Positions 8,025 to 16,387 of a stretch of 64,000 nt of DNA are shown here, in pieces; position 1 is the stretch's first letter; every line of letters starts with the position of its first letter. The DNA is taken from NCBI GenBank assembly GCA_003245715.1, contig QKCJ01000006.1, forward strand, positions 1-64,000. Reading direction: 5' to 3'. The notes under the pieces are model-generated. The model worked only from the letters and a program-made list of their open reading frames with translations. It was not told where the DNA came from and did no database searches. Position numbers and translations under genes: made by a program. The stretch is from a bacterium. GTDB lineage: Bacteria; Planctomycetota; SZUA-567.

Positions 8025-9449
8025 TCACTCCTGCTCCTCTTTTTCCTTGACTATAACCTCATCTTTGGACGGGTTGTAGCCAGCTACTGTTATGGTGCCG
8101 TGGCTGATATCCTCAACGAGCGCTGCCGGGCCGTTGACCTCTGTGCGGAAGTGTTTCACACAGGAAGAGGTTTTGATTGTGACATCGGTGTACATATGTT
8201 TTAAAACAATTGCCTGTTTTACCGGCGGGCTGTTATCCTTTGAAATAATTTTATGTCTGGCGGTGTGCAGCTTGATGAACGCGTCCTTGATCTTCTTGAA
8301 GAAAGTGTAATTTTTTATTATTTCTTCCTGCTTGTCTTGGGGTAGGCTGAGGAATTTTTTGTGGTTGCCAAGAAATGCGGAAATAGGCCTGGTTATTTTA
8401 TGTATCTGCTCGGTAAGGACTTCTATCGCGTTATCAATACGGCGGATCTCATAATTTGTGCCTGGTTCGATTAATGTCGGGATGCCAAGTTCAGAGCCGA
8501 AGGTCTTTGCGTATATCCCCTGAAGCGCGATCACTTCACCACCGATTATCTTGCCGGCGTTGACCTTGCCCGCGCACCAGACTCTGGCATTGACAATTTC
8601 ACGCCCAACGTTAAGGTCGCCTTTGACCTCGACATTGGCCGCGTTTATGTACTTCACATCAGCAGAACCATGGCAGATAACTTCAGCTTTGGAGTGTCCG
8701 TTGATGCCGCCGTGTACAATCAGGTTGTTTTTGCAGCGGATAGTCGCTGCCCCGACTGCGCCGTTAATCTCAATATTTTTGGCTTCAATTATAAAATCAT
8801 CCTGGACATTGCCGTTGATATGGACATAACCGTCAAATTTTATGTTCCCCGTTTCATAGCAGACATCACCGTGGATCTCGTAAGCGGGGTTTACTGAAAT
8901 ACGTTTGTGGGCATAGACCGGGCGACCTTCCTGAATGGCACGGATTGTTGCGCCATCGGGGTCTACCTCGACACCTTCGCCAAAACCGATAACTGCCGGT
9001 TTGCCGTTTCTTGCCGGAAGTTCTTTGCCGGCAAGGCTGTAACCGCTCTCGCCTTTGGTTGGGGGGATGATTTTTGCAAGAATCTGACCGGGTTTGACCG
9101 ACTCAATCTTGACCGCATTCTTAAAGTCAATCTTGTCATCTTCGTTTTCGGCAACAGAGCCGTCATAAATAGCCTTGCCGCTTATATTAACCAGAAAATC
9201 AACCGAGCCGTTCTGGCCGTGGATTGGTAGTTTACCCTCAGCTATGATAAATTCGTCGCCTTCTTCAAGATCCTCCATGCCTTCGAAGGCAAGCTCGATC
9301 TGTTTGGGCTTGATCCCCTGAAAGATGTTATTTTCCTTGAGGGCATCACGAACCATATCCGGATCACGAAAAGTGTCCGGCAAGGGAGGAGAGGCAATCA
9401 GCTTTACAACCATTTCCTCAAGGTCTATATCAAGTTTAAACGCGTCCAT
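8025..9449 (-). CDS. fapA: FapA/DUF342 family protein
   Basis: A 474-residue DUF342 protein. The N-terminal region (about 1-90) is helical. It leads to the family block GQILAKIIPPTKGESGYSLAGK (about 135-165), a long right-handed beta-helix-like stretch (about 190-330; repeated strands such as IEINGAVGAATIRCKNNL), and a helical segment (about 340-420). In Vibrio vulnificus FapA links PTS glucose signalling to polar flagellation; elsewhere members are called flagellar assembly protein A or polymerase-associated proteins. The function here is inferred only from the family and the flagellated context. It is the first gene of a two-gene unit with the pseudo-receiver. The ATG at 9449 is the best start. 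Confidence 0.85.
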   Translation of the reverse strand: MDAFKLDIDLEEMVVKLIASPPLPDTFRDPDMVRDALKENNIFQGIKPKQIELAFEGMEDLEEGDEFIIAEGKLPIHGQNGSVDFLVNISGKAIYDGSVAENEDDKIDFKNAVKIESVKPGQILAKIIPPTKGESGYSLAGKELPARNGKPAVIGFGEGVEVDPDGATIRAIQEGRPVYAHKRISVNPAYEIHGDVCYETGNIKFDGYVHINGNVQDDFIIEAKNIEINGAVGAATIRCKNNLIVHGGINGHSKAEVICHGSADVKYINAANVEVKGDLNVGREIVNARVWCAGKVNAGKIIGGEVIALQGIYAKTFGSELGIPTLIEPGTNYEIRRIDNAIEVLTEQIHKITRPISAFLGNHKKFLSLPQDKQEEIIKNYTFFKKIKDAFIKLHTARHKIISKDNSPPVKQAIVLKHMYTDVTIKTSSCVKHFRTEVNGPAALVEDISHGTITVAGYNPSKDEVIVKEKEEQE

Positions 9450-9809
9450 ATCTGCCCTTGTAACTTACTTTATAAGGTCACGTAATATATATTTCTATTT
9501 TTAGTATACATTTTTCACAAGCTAAAACAATCCAAAATATTTCAGTTCTTACCGTAAAGTATTTTGCGTAAATGTTTGATATTAAATGATTAATGCCTGT
9601 TTTCTGGCGTATTTTCGTTGGTTGGTAACGTTTTATGTATAATTGTAGCGTGGACAAACAGGAAAAACAGGTCTATAAAAATGTTCGGGTCGCCCTGGGG
9701 GAGGCGACCCGACTCGGGAGGGAACGTTAGGGAGCTGGGGACTCCCTTTCGAACGTAATATGTTTTTTGTTCAATTAATCTCATAACCCCAGAGTAATTT
9801 ATTCTGTCT
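9450..9809. other. intergenic region between DUF5610-like gene and fapA
   Basis: This 360-base stretch has an AT-rich half (9470-9660) that should hold the fapA promoter on the minus strand, though I see no convincing -35/-10 pair. It also holds two hairpins: the terminator at 9677-9711 and a second inverted repeat at 9724-9756 (ACGTT/AACGT outside AGGGAG/CTCCCT). A reading frame crossing the region has no support as a gene. Confidence 0.6.
9677..9711 (-). terminator. intrinsic terminator after the DUF5610-like gene
   Basis: A 9-bp perfect GC-rich stem (9686-9694 with 9703-9711), an eight-base loop and, on the minus strand, an ATTTTTA run (9677-9681), about 100 bases beyond the stop codon. 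Confidence 0.82.
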
Positions 9810-10961
9810 TCAGGAGGCTGCGCTTGTCTCTGACACATCTTCGGCCTGCTCATCGGCAGCGCTTTGCGAGGTTTCATTATCAGCATTTACCTGCGTAGCG
9901 GCGACTTCTTCAGCCGGTTCATCCTCGTATGAAGAGCTATTTCCGAGGGCATTGGCATTGTGGTTGCCGAAGATGCTGTCGACTTCATCTGCGCTGTAAT
10001 AAATGGCTGTTGATGAATAGCTCATTTCAAAGGTGCTGCTGTAAGCCTGGATTGAACCGTAATTGCTGTTGGCCCAGTCGTAACCATTCTGGACAAAATC
10101 ATCAAAACCGTCAAAGACGCGGCTATGAGTTTCGTCAATCTCTTTTTCTGTTTCTTCCGGCACTTTGCCGAGGATGCCCATTGCCTGATCGAATCCTTTC
10201 TGGACTGCGGCTGACATAATATCGGCAAAGCTCTGGCGTGAATCCTGAGTATCGCCGCCTTCTGTGTACTGCTTGCTGTTGGGGAAGAAACTCAGGGCAA
10301 AGTCAAGAATGCGCTGTGCTGTCTTTTCAGGTGAGAACATGTCCTTGAGTTTGGACATCATGTCAGTTGGTTGACCCTCTTCTGTATCATCTGTGGCAAA
10401 CGGGTTGAAATCGCTGCCGTAGCCGCTGCTCATGCCGATAAATTCAAATGAGGCGCTCAGGCTGAAGCTGGTGGACTGCATTGTCATGCCATTTTCACCG
10501 GCAACGGCCATTACTGACTGGTAGTTGATTTCAAATTGTGCGGAGAAGCTCATTGCGCTGAAGCTGTTGCCGTTTAGGGCTGAGCCGAATAATTCATTCA
10601 GCCCGCCAAGGCCGCTTAGTCCCTGCAGGCTTTCAGGATCGTTTAGTCCCATGCTCTGCATGAGAACGTCATTGACCTGTTTTTTAAACTCATCAAGCAT
10701 GCTCATGGCATAGCCGCTGGAGTCATCAGAGTTGTCGTCTGAATATGAGGTGCTGTTTTGAGAGCCGGTTGCCGCTTCTGTGGCATCGGTTGTCTCTTCT
10801 GTGCTGTCTGTTGAATTCTTAGATTCGTCAGTCTCTTCTGTATCGCTCTTTTCGGCGTTTTTATACAGGCCGTATTTGTTGCCAAGCCCCCTGAAAGTAG
10901 GGTTATTCAAGCCTGTGTTACCGAAGCGATTAAAGATACCATTACCGATTTGACCTAACAT
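9810..10961 (-). CDS. Ser/Asp/Glu-rich protein with DUF5610-like domain
   Basis: A 383-residue acidic protein with no signal peptide or membrane helix. A low-complexity D/E/S/T linker spans about residues 37-85. Three strand-like segments share a Ser-Phe-Glu pattern (SFSAQFEINYQS, FSLSASFEFIG, YSSTFEMSYSS). The region FSPEKTAQRILDFALSFF to IDETHSRVFDGFDDF (about 205-290) resembles DUF5610 proteins of Vibrio and Shewanella, by memory only. The tail is Ala/Glu/Asp-rich. Length and composition would suit an exported structural or flagellum-associated protein, but this is inference. GGGAGG precedes the ATG. The leader carries an RNA-like structure and terminator at 11014-11131. Confidence 0.7.
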   Translation of the reverse strand: MLGQIGNGIFNRFGNTGLNNPTFRGLGNKYGLYKNAEKSDTEETDESKNSTDSTEETTDATEAATGSQNSTSYSDDNSDDSSGYAMSMLDEFKKQVNDVLMQSMGLNDPESLQGLSGLGGLNELFGSALNGNSFSAMSFSAQFEINYQSVMAVAGENGMTMQSTSFSLSASFEFIGMSSGYGSDFNPFATDDTEEGQPTDMMSKLKDMFSPEKTAQRILDFALSFFPNSKQYTEGGDTQDSRQSFADIMSAAVQKGFDQAMGILGKVPEETEKEIDETHSRVFDGFDDFVQNGYDWANSNYGSIQAYSSTFEMSYSSTAIYYSADEVDSIFGNHNANALGNSSSYEDEPAEEVAATQVNADNETSQSAADEQAEDVSETSAAS

Positions 10962-11013
10962 TTTTCTTCCTCCCGAAAAAAAATTACTGCAAGTTTACCG
11001 TTCCTGCGGTGCG

Positions 11014-11131
11014 AAAAAGACAGTTATTCCCATAATAACTGTTCCCCAGTACCTAGATTATTTCCACGCAGCCTCACTCCCCAGTGAGAGGGTTATAAAA
11101 CCCCATACGGCTGCCTGAATGAGCAATCAGG
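11014..11131 (-). promoter_or_regulatory. candidate structured leader RNA with terminator (riboswitch-like)
   Basis: Read on the minus strand, a 6-bp helix GCAGCC/GGCTGC (11109-11114 with 11068-11073) encloses two 5-bp hairpins (11099-11103 with 11090-11094; 11083-11087 with 11074-11078), a three-way junction. A further 5-bp hairpin (11127-11131 with 11114-11118) abuts it and shares one base with the junction helix. Some 27 bases downstream an 8-bp perfect stem (11034-11041 with 11021-11028, five-base loop) is followed by TCTTTTT (11014-11020), a terminator-like signal about 50 bases before the DUF5610-like start codon. The order aptamer-like fold, terminator, gene is that of a riboswitch or attenuator. 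It matches no class I know, including c-di-GMP types. Confidence 0.45.
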
Positions 11132-11342
11132 TAAGTTTATTAGCGGACAATCACGGCAAAGCTTCAGCAGAAAATCAAGAAAATGGAGTATTTTTCCGGT
11201 TTCTGCCTTAAAAAGTCCGTAAATAAAGGTTAAGTCATACCTTAGATCGGTAATAACTCATTTAAAAAACAGAAAAAAATGACAGAATCCTGTAATTTTG
11301 CTGACGAAATCATATAATAAGCCGTAGTAATAAGGAGTTAGA

Positions 11343-12377
11343 TTGAAAAATACTGCTTTTACAGGGGAAAATATGCCTAATTGTGCTGAGCTTGTACCTT
11401 ATATTGATAAATTGTCCGGTGTGACGGCGCTGGTGGTCGGTGACGCCATGCTTGACCACTACGTTATTGGAACGGTTGACCGGGTTTCGCCTGAGGCGCC
11501 GGTGCCGATTCTGCGGGTTACTGATGAGTTCAACCGTGTTGGCGGGGCGGCTAACGTCGCGGCCAATATCACCTCCCTGAAGGGCAGGGCCAATCTGCTG
11601 GCGCTGGCGGGGCGGGGCGGCAAGCTTGATAATGACGGTCAGATCCTGGCGCAGAAGTGTGCTGACCGTGATATTAATGTCGAATTGATTGCTGATCTTC
11701 CCTGCACTGTCCGCAAGGCGAGAATGGTCGCAGACCGCCAGCAGATGCTCCGGGTTGACTGGGAGTATCCTTATTCTTCGCGGGATAACCATGGCAAGTT
11801 TGAATTGTCGGAACGGGCCATTGAAATCCGGGGAAAGGTACTTGCCGATCTCCTTGATGACTGTGATGTGATACTGGTCAGTGATTACGCCAAGGGTATG
11901 GTTGACGCGAATCTTATGAATCTGCTGCGCGAGAGCGGCAAGCCGGTGATTGTAGACCCCCGTCCGCAGCATAAAGAGATTTATCGTGGGGTGAGCCTGA
12001 TTACGCCAAACCGCAAGGAAGCGACAGAGATGCTGGGGGCGCATGGTTATCTGCCTGGTTGTGAGCTTGGTCACAAGCTTGCAGAAATGCTTGAGTGTGA
12101 TGTGCTGGTAACTCTGGGTGAGGAGGGAATGTGTCTCTGTTGCCGCGGCGCAGAACCGGTAAGTATTGCAACACGCGCGCGTGAGGTTTTTGATGTTACT
12201 GGTGCAGGTGATACAGTAGCGGCTACTTTCGCGCTGGCGGTTGGTGCAGGTTGCACGATGGCAGAGGCGGCACATATTGCCAATGCAGCGGCAGGTGTGG
12301 TTGTTGGTCATGTCGGCTGCGTCTCGGTTGATCCTGAAAGCCTCAAGGAAGCACTGCTCAGCAAGCCTGAGAAATAA
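11343..12377 (+). CDS. hldA: D-glycero-beta-D-manno-heptose-7-phosphate kinase-like PfkB kinase
   Basis: A 344-residue ribokinase/PfkB-family kinase closely matching domain I of HldE (RfaE1), which phosphorylates heptose 7-phosphate for ADP-heptose and LPS core synthesis. Signatures are VVGDAMLDHYVIGTVDRVS, GGAANVAAN, ITPNRKEA and the catalytic DVTGAGDTVAATF with its Asp base. The adenylyltransferase domain II is absent, so a separate HldC would be needed. Two starts are possible: TTG at 11343 with AAGGAG five bases before it, or ATG at 11373 with AGGGGA. It is monocistronic between a divergent gene and a strong terminator. Confidence 0.88.
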   Translation: MKNTAFTGENMPNCAELVPYIDKLSGVTALVVGDAMLDHYVIGTVDRVSPEAPVPILRVTDEFNRVGGAANVAANITSLKGRANLLALAGRGGKLDNDGQILAQKCADRDINVELIADLPCTVRKARMVADRQQMLRVDWEYPYSSRDNHGKFELSERAIEIRGKVLADLLDDCDVILVSDYAKGMVDANLMNLLRESGKPVIVDPRPQHKEIYRGVSLITPNRKEATEMLGAHGYLPGCELGHKLAEMLECDVLVTLGEEGMCLCCRGAEPVSIATRAREVFDVTGAGDTVAATFALAVGAGCTMAEAAHIANAAAGVVVGHVGCVSVDPESLKEALLSKPEK

Positions 12378-12411
12378 CTTTTTTCACCCGGTCTTGATTA
12401 GATTCTATATG

Positions 12412-12443
12412 GTTGCCTGCAGAATTTGCAGGCAACTTTTTTT
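12412..12443 (+). terminator. intrinsic terminator after the heptose kinase
   Basis: A 9-bp perfect stem GTTGCCTGC/GCAGGCAAC (12412-12420 with 12428-12436), a seven-base loop and a seven-T run (12437-12443). Confidence 0.92.
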
Positions 12444-12479
12444 ATGCTTGTTGGGTGGCAAATTATAATAAGAAAAGCG

Positions 12480-13307
12480 TTACCGGTTTTTCCAGTATGA
12501 TTTGCGCAGGCGGTCGATAAGCGGGAGGATGATTTTGTCCGGCAAGATTAGCCAGCCCAGATAAAAGGCGGCGGCTTTTGTGATGCGCAGGAATTTGAAG
12601 CGCAGGGGTACGGGTAATTTGTGGGCGCGGATAATCTTAAGTGTTTCCTGCCAGCTTTTAAGGGCGGTCTTCGGGTGAACACTGACACCGCGAAGCAGAT
12701 GCACGGTAATGAAAATATCGGCAAACTCGGCCTGATGTTCGAGAAGTTCGCGGCACATGAAATCAAAGTCAGCCGAGATACGATAACCTTCATCAAAACC
12801 GCCAAGTTCTTTAAAGACCTCACGCCGCTGCAGCATCGAAGGGTGCGGGAGGGGTTTGGCGAAATTGATAAAATCAGCGTGGTCAATATCCCTGCCCCGG
12901 CCGGCAATGGCAATGACATTTCCTTCCTCATCAACTGATTCAAGTTTTCCATAAACGGTGCGGAGATCTTTTGGCTGCTGCGCAAGGATAGGCGCAATCT
13001 CGCTGAGCGTGTCGGGTGAGTACAGCGTATCATCAGCGCCGAGAAAAAGAACCCATTCACCCTTGATGTGGGCGAGTGCTTTGTTCCAGGCGTTGTAGAT
13101 TCCTCTGTCTGGTTCTGAGATCCACCAGCCAAGTGAGGTCTGATTTTTTTCAATCACCTCAAGTGTGCCGTCAGTCGAGCCGCCGTCGACAATAATATGC
13201 TCAAAACCGCGATAGCTTTGCGCGGCTAAAGACTGTAGGCATTTCTCAAGATCTTCCCGGCAATTATAAGTCGCGGTGATAATGCTGATGAGTGGGTGTT
13301 CAGGCAT
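12480..13307 (-). CDS. family 2 glycosyltransferase
   Basis: A 275-residue GT-A-fold transferase. Start MPEHPLISIITATYN at 13307 is chosen because it sits at the family N-terminus, has GGAG upstream and overlaps the preceding gene by eight bases; a longer reading would run 27 residues into that gene. Motifs: TATYN, IVDGGSTDGT, the metal-binding region ADDTL after WVLFLGADD, and PHPSMLQRREVF. It uses a nucleotide sugar to extend a surface glycan; donor and acceptor are unknown. The C-terminus has hydrophobic segments (KAAAFYLGWLILP). It is the last gene of the long minus-strand polysaccharide run. Confidence 0.9.
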   Translation of the reverse strand: MPEHPLISIITATYNCREDLEKCLQSLAAQSYRGFEHIIVDGGSTDGTLEVIEKNQTSLGWWISEPDRGIYNAWNKALAHIKGEWVLFLGADDTLYSPDTLSEIAPILAQQPKDLRTVYGKLESVDEEGNVIAIAGRGRDIDHADFINFAKPLPHPSMLQRREVFKELGGFDEGYRISADFDFMCRELLEHQAEFADIFITVHLLRGVSVHPKTALKSWQETLKIIRAHKLPVPLRFKFLRITKAAAFYLGWLILPDKIILPLIDRLRKSYWKNR

Positions 13308-14547
13308 TACGATCTCCGTAATTGTTGAGTATACTATTATAAAGATCGTGATATTTTCCGGCGATGACATCGGGCGAGAAGAGATCAATTACCCTTTGCC
13401 GCCCGCCTTTGCCAAGTTGATTATTGTGGTTGTTCGCGCAGCACCAGCGGATTCCTTCAGCCATGCTTTCAGCGCTGAAGGGTTCTGCCAGCCAGCCTGT
13501 TGACTGGTGGCTGACAATATCCGCCGGCCCAGTTGCGTTAAACGCCACTACCGGCGCTTCACATGACATCGCCTCAATCAGTGTTTTGCCGAAGGCTTCC
13601 TGATGCGACGGTGCGATAAAAAGATCAGCTGCCGAGTAGGCGGTGCTTAATTCCTGCGCGGAGTACAATCGTCCCAGATCATAATTAAGCAATTCCTTCC
13701 ATTCAGCGCAGAGGTCGTCAGTGTCGCCGAATAACGCAAGTTTGTAATCGCCGCCCAAAAGTCTGACCGCATTAATCAGGCTGGCAAAGCCTTTCCATGG
13801 TGAACTAAGGCCAAGCGCGCCGCCTAAGATAATTTTCTCATTATTATTCCAGCCGAGTTTACTGCGGGCAGTGTCACGATTAACCGGTGTGAAAAGCGCA
13901 GGGTCAACACAGTTATGGATTACCTGAGTGTTTTTTCCTGAAAGAATGGGGCTGCTCTCTGCGCAGTCTCTGACCCATTTGCTGATTGCCACCGGTTGCA
14001 GGTTTTCAGGTAATGATTTGATTTTTCGTTTAAAATTCCATGAAGAAAGATCACGCTCAGACTTGCTGCCAAGAAGTGGACAAAAGCCGCAGCCTGTTTT
14101 GTATTTCTCACAATCAAGCGCATAATGGCAGCCGCCGGTGAAAGGCCACATATCGCGGACAGTCCAGACTACAGGCTTGTCGATTTTATGGATCTCTGAT
14201 AGGGACAGCATGCCTGCGTTGATCCAGTGCAGGTGTATCAGGTCGGCGTCCTTATATGCTGGATGACTTGTAAGGTTGATACCGCCAAGAGCGCTGCTGA
14301 ACAATCTGCGTTTGCGTTGCCGGTAAAAATATGCAGGCAGTATATCGACTGCAAGGCGTAACTTGCGCAGCAGGCCGTCAGTGAAACTGTTATTGTAAAC
14401 GGAAAGTATTTCCGGTTCAGAGACGTCATTGTGTGTTGAGAGAATCCGGCTCTGAACGCTTTTTTTCAGAAGTCCGTGATGCAGCCAGAGTGCGCCGCGG
14501 GCAGCCCCGGCCTGTAGCGAGCCTGAGATTACATGCAGTACCTTCAT
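13300..14547 (-). CDS. family 4 glycosyltransferase
   Basis: A 415-residue GT-B retaining transferase starting MKVLHVISGSLQAGAARGA. The ATG overlaps the asparagine synthase stop (ATGA), which decides against a longer start. The N-terminal acceptor domain contains DLIHLHWINAG and WTVRDMWPFTGGCHY. The C-terminal donor domain has the E-x7-E signature region EAFGKTLIEAMSCEAPVVAF and the donor-loop segment GPADIVSHQSTGW. The cysteine cluster CEKYKTGCGFCPLL (about 125-140) occurs in some GT4 enzymes of this type. Likely builds an exopolysaccharide or O-chain repeat unit with its neighbours. Confidence 0.9.
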   Translation of the reverse strand: MKVLHVISGSLQAGAARGALWLHHGLLKKSVQSRILSTHNDVSEPEILSVYNNSFTDGLLRKLRLAVDILPAYFYRQRKRRLFSSALGGINLTSHPAYKDADLIHLHWINAGMLSLSEIHKIDKPVVWTVRDMWPFTGGCHYALDCEKYKTGCGFCPLLGSKSERDLSSWNFKRKIKSLPENLQPVAISKWVRDCAESSPILSGKNTQVIHNCVDPALFTPVNRDTARSKLGWNNNEKIILGGALGLSSPWKGFASLINAVRLLGGDYKLALFGDTDDLCAEWKELLNYDLGRLYSAQELSTAYSAADLFIAPSHQEAFGKTLIEAMSCEAPVVAFNATGPADIVSHQSTGWLAEPFSAESMAEGIRWCCANNHNNQLGKGGRQRVIDLFSPDVIAGKYHDLYNSILNNYGDRNA

Positions 14548-16385
14548 AGCGTGGATTTCGTCCTGTAAAACCATGACAAGAGAACAAGTTCCCGCCAGTG
14601 TCTGCGTGCTTTTATTGGCGTAGATATCGCGGCGCGGATATTATTTATGTGTTTGGCTGTGAACAGATCCTTGGCTGTCTGTTGCGAGAGCAGATCGTTG
14701 AAGCGTTCATTAAGGACGCCGCTGAGCCAGCGGCCGAAGGGCAGTTCAAAACCGCTCTTCCTGCGCTTTGCGATACTCTGCGAGATTAGGTCAGACATCG
14801 CGTCACTCAGTATCGCCTTTTGCCTGCCAGCCTTGATCTTCGCAGAATCAGGCAAGGCAAATGCAAATTCCGCTACTTTATGGTCAAGCAGGAGTGGACG
14901 GACTTCCAGTGAGTGCGCCATGCTGCAGACATCGCAGTCTCGCAAAAGTGTTGAGAGCAGGTAGCCATTCAGTTCGCTGTAGGAAATCTCGGCGAGCGGA
15001 CTGAGGTGGTTGAGTAAAAACGGTTGCCCGTTGTCGTGCGGCTTTGAAATTTGCGGCTTTAGTATTTTGGCCGCCAAAGCTCTTGGCGTATATTCTCTGA
15101 AAAAGATGTCTGCGGCAAATGGAGTCAGCCCGCGGTAGAGGGCCTGCCGGGTTTTATTGTTTGGTTTATGGTTGTGTACGATTGCCAGCAGTGAGCTTAA
15201 AGGGTAGCGCATTTTGGGCGATTGCCTCTGGATGTCGGCAAAATGCGGATACCCGGCAAAGAGTTCGTCCCCGCCAAGGCCGGAGATTGCGACCTTAATT
15301 GACTGCGCGGTATGCTTGCTGACGATAAAAGTGTTAAAGCCATCCATGCTTGGCTGGTCGAGTTTATTGGCAAAGCAGGAGTAGAGTTCAAGGATTTCCT
15401 TGTCTGTGACTACTACCGGGTGATGCTCTGATTCAAGGAACATTGCACTGTCGCGCGCCCCGGCAAGCTCGTCGGTTACTTCGTCCTGCTGCTCAAAGCC
15501 GATGGAAAAAGTCTTAAGTCTGCCTCTGATGTGTTTTGACAATAATGCGCTGACCGCCGCTGAATCTACCCCGCCGCTGAGAAATGCCCCAACCGGCACA
15601 TCGGAAACAGCATGGTAGGCTGCGGCCGTGTCAAGTTCCTGTTTTAATCTTTCAGTAAGATCGGTATAGGTGAGACCCGATATTTCACGATGCAGATCAT
15701 AGGTCGCATTTATGATGTCGTACCAATTCTTTTTTGTATATGTTCCGTCAGACTTGACCAGCATTGACGATCCCGGCTCAAGCTGATAAACATCTTTATA
15801 GATTGTTTCCGGTTGTAATACAGAGCCTGTAGAGATGTAGTCATGCAGGGCGTTGATATTGATTTTCTGTTCAACCAGTCCCGCTTTTATCAGTGGCGCA
15901 AGTTCTGAACTGAAAACAAACTGATCCTTGGTTTTCGACCAGATCAGCGGCTTGATGCCAAAACGGTCACGCGCCAGAAACAGGTTCTTGCGCAGTTTGT
16001 CATAAATTGCAAAGGCAAACATTCCGCGGAATTTATGCAGGCACTCATCCCCCCAGTGGCGGTAAGCATTGAGGACGACCTCGGTGTCGGTGTGTGATTT
16101 GAATACAGCCCCCAGATCGGTCAGCTCATTTTTGATCTCGGCAAAGTTGTAGATTTCGCCATTATAGACAATTACAAATTCATGGTTGCGGTCCTGCATC
16201 GGCTGATGGCCGGCCGCGGAAAGATCCAGAATTGACAATCGCCGGTGTACAAGTAATGTCGTGTGGTCGATAAAGGTACCCGTGTCATCAGGCCCGCGCG
16301 TGAAGAGCGCCGATGAGAGAACCGCCGATACTTCTTCGGGATTTATCTCGGAGTTGTAGTTGAAGATTCCGGCGATTCCACACAC
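14544..16385 (-). CDS. asnB: glutamine-hydrolysing asparagine synthase
   Basis: A 613-residue AsnB-family enzyme beginning at a GTG, so that Cys2 becomes the N-terminal nucleophile (MCGIAGIFNY). The glutaminase domain spans about 1-200 (RRLSILDL, YNGEIYNF) and the synthetase domain about 230-610 with the PPi-loop SGGVDS at 270-275. In polysaccharide clusters such enzymes often amidate a uronic acid or peptide-linked sugar rather than aspartate, so surface-glycan amidation is a reasonable alternative. Two bases separate it from the upstream epimerase stop, and its own stop overlaps the GT4 start. Confidence 0.88.
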   Translation of the reverse strand: MCGIAGIFNYNSEINPEEVSAVLSSALFTRGPDDTGTFIDHTTLLVHRRLSILDLSAAGHQPMQDRNHEFVIVYNGEIYNFAEIKNELTDLGAVFKSHTDTEVVLNAYRHWGDECLHKFRGMFAFAIYDKLRKNLFLARDRFGIKPLIWSKTKDQFVFSSELAPLIKAGLVEQKININALHDYISTGSVLQPETIYKDVYQLEPGSSMLVKSDGTYTKKNWYDIINATYDLHREISGLTYTDLTERLKQELDTAAAYHAVSDVPVGAFLSGGVDSAAVSALLSKHIRGRLKTFSIGFEQQDEVTDELAGARDSAMFLESEHHPVVVTDKEILELYSCFANKLDQPSMDGFNTFIVSKHTAQSIKVAISGLGGDELFAGYPHFADIQRQSPKMRYPLSSLLAIVHNHKPNNKTRQALYRGLTPFAADIFFREYTPRALAAKILKPQISKPHDNGQPFLLNHLSPLAEISYSELNGYLLSTLLRDCDVCSMAHSLEVRPLLLDHKVAEFAFALPDSAKIKAGRQKAILSDAMSDLISQSIAKRRKSGFELPFGRWLSGVLNERFNDLLSQQTAKDLFTAKHINNIRAAISTPIKARRHWRELVLLSWFYRTKSTL

Positions 16386-16387
16386 AG

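Noticed and set aside
9590-9886. A 98-residue minus-strand frame crossing the terminator hairpins
   Set aside because: It overlaps the 3' end of the DUF5610-like gene in another frame and runs through a strong terminator.
11014-11131. A c-di-GMP-I (GEMM) riboswitch at the DUF5610-like leader
   Set aside because: The conserved core segments of that class are absent on both strands. The element is reported as unclassified.
11310-12311. A 333-residue reading frame antisense to the heptose kinase
   Set aside because: The sense strand encodes an unmistakable PfkB kinase over the same span. The antisense product is rich in Arg/His/Asn/Thr with no motif, and has no ribosome-binding site.
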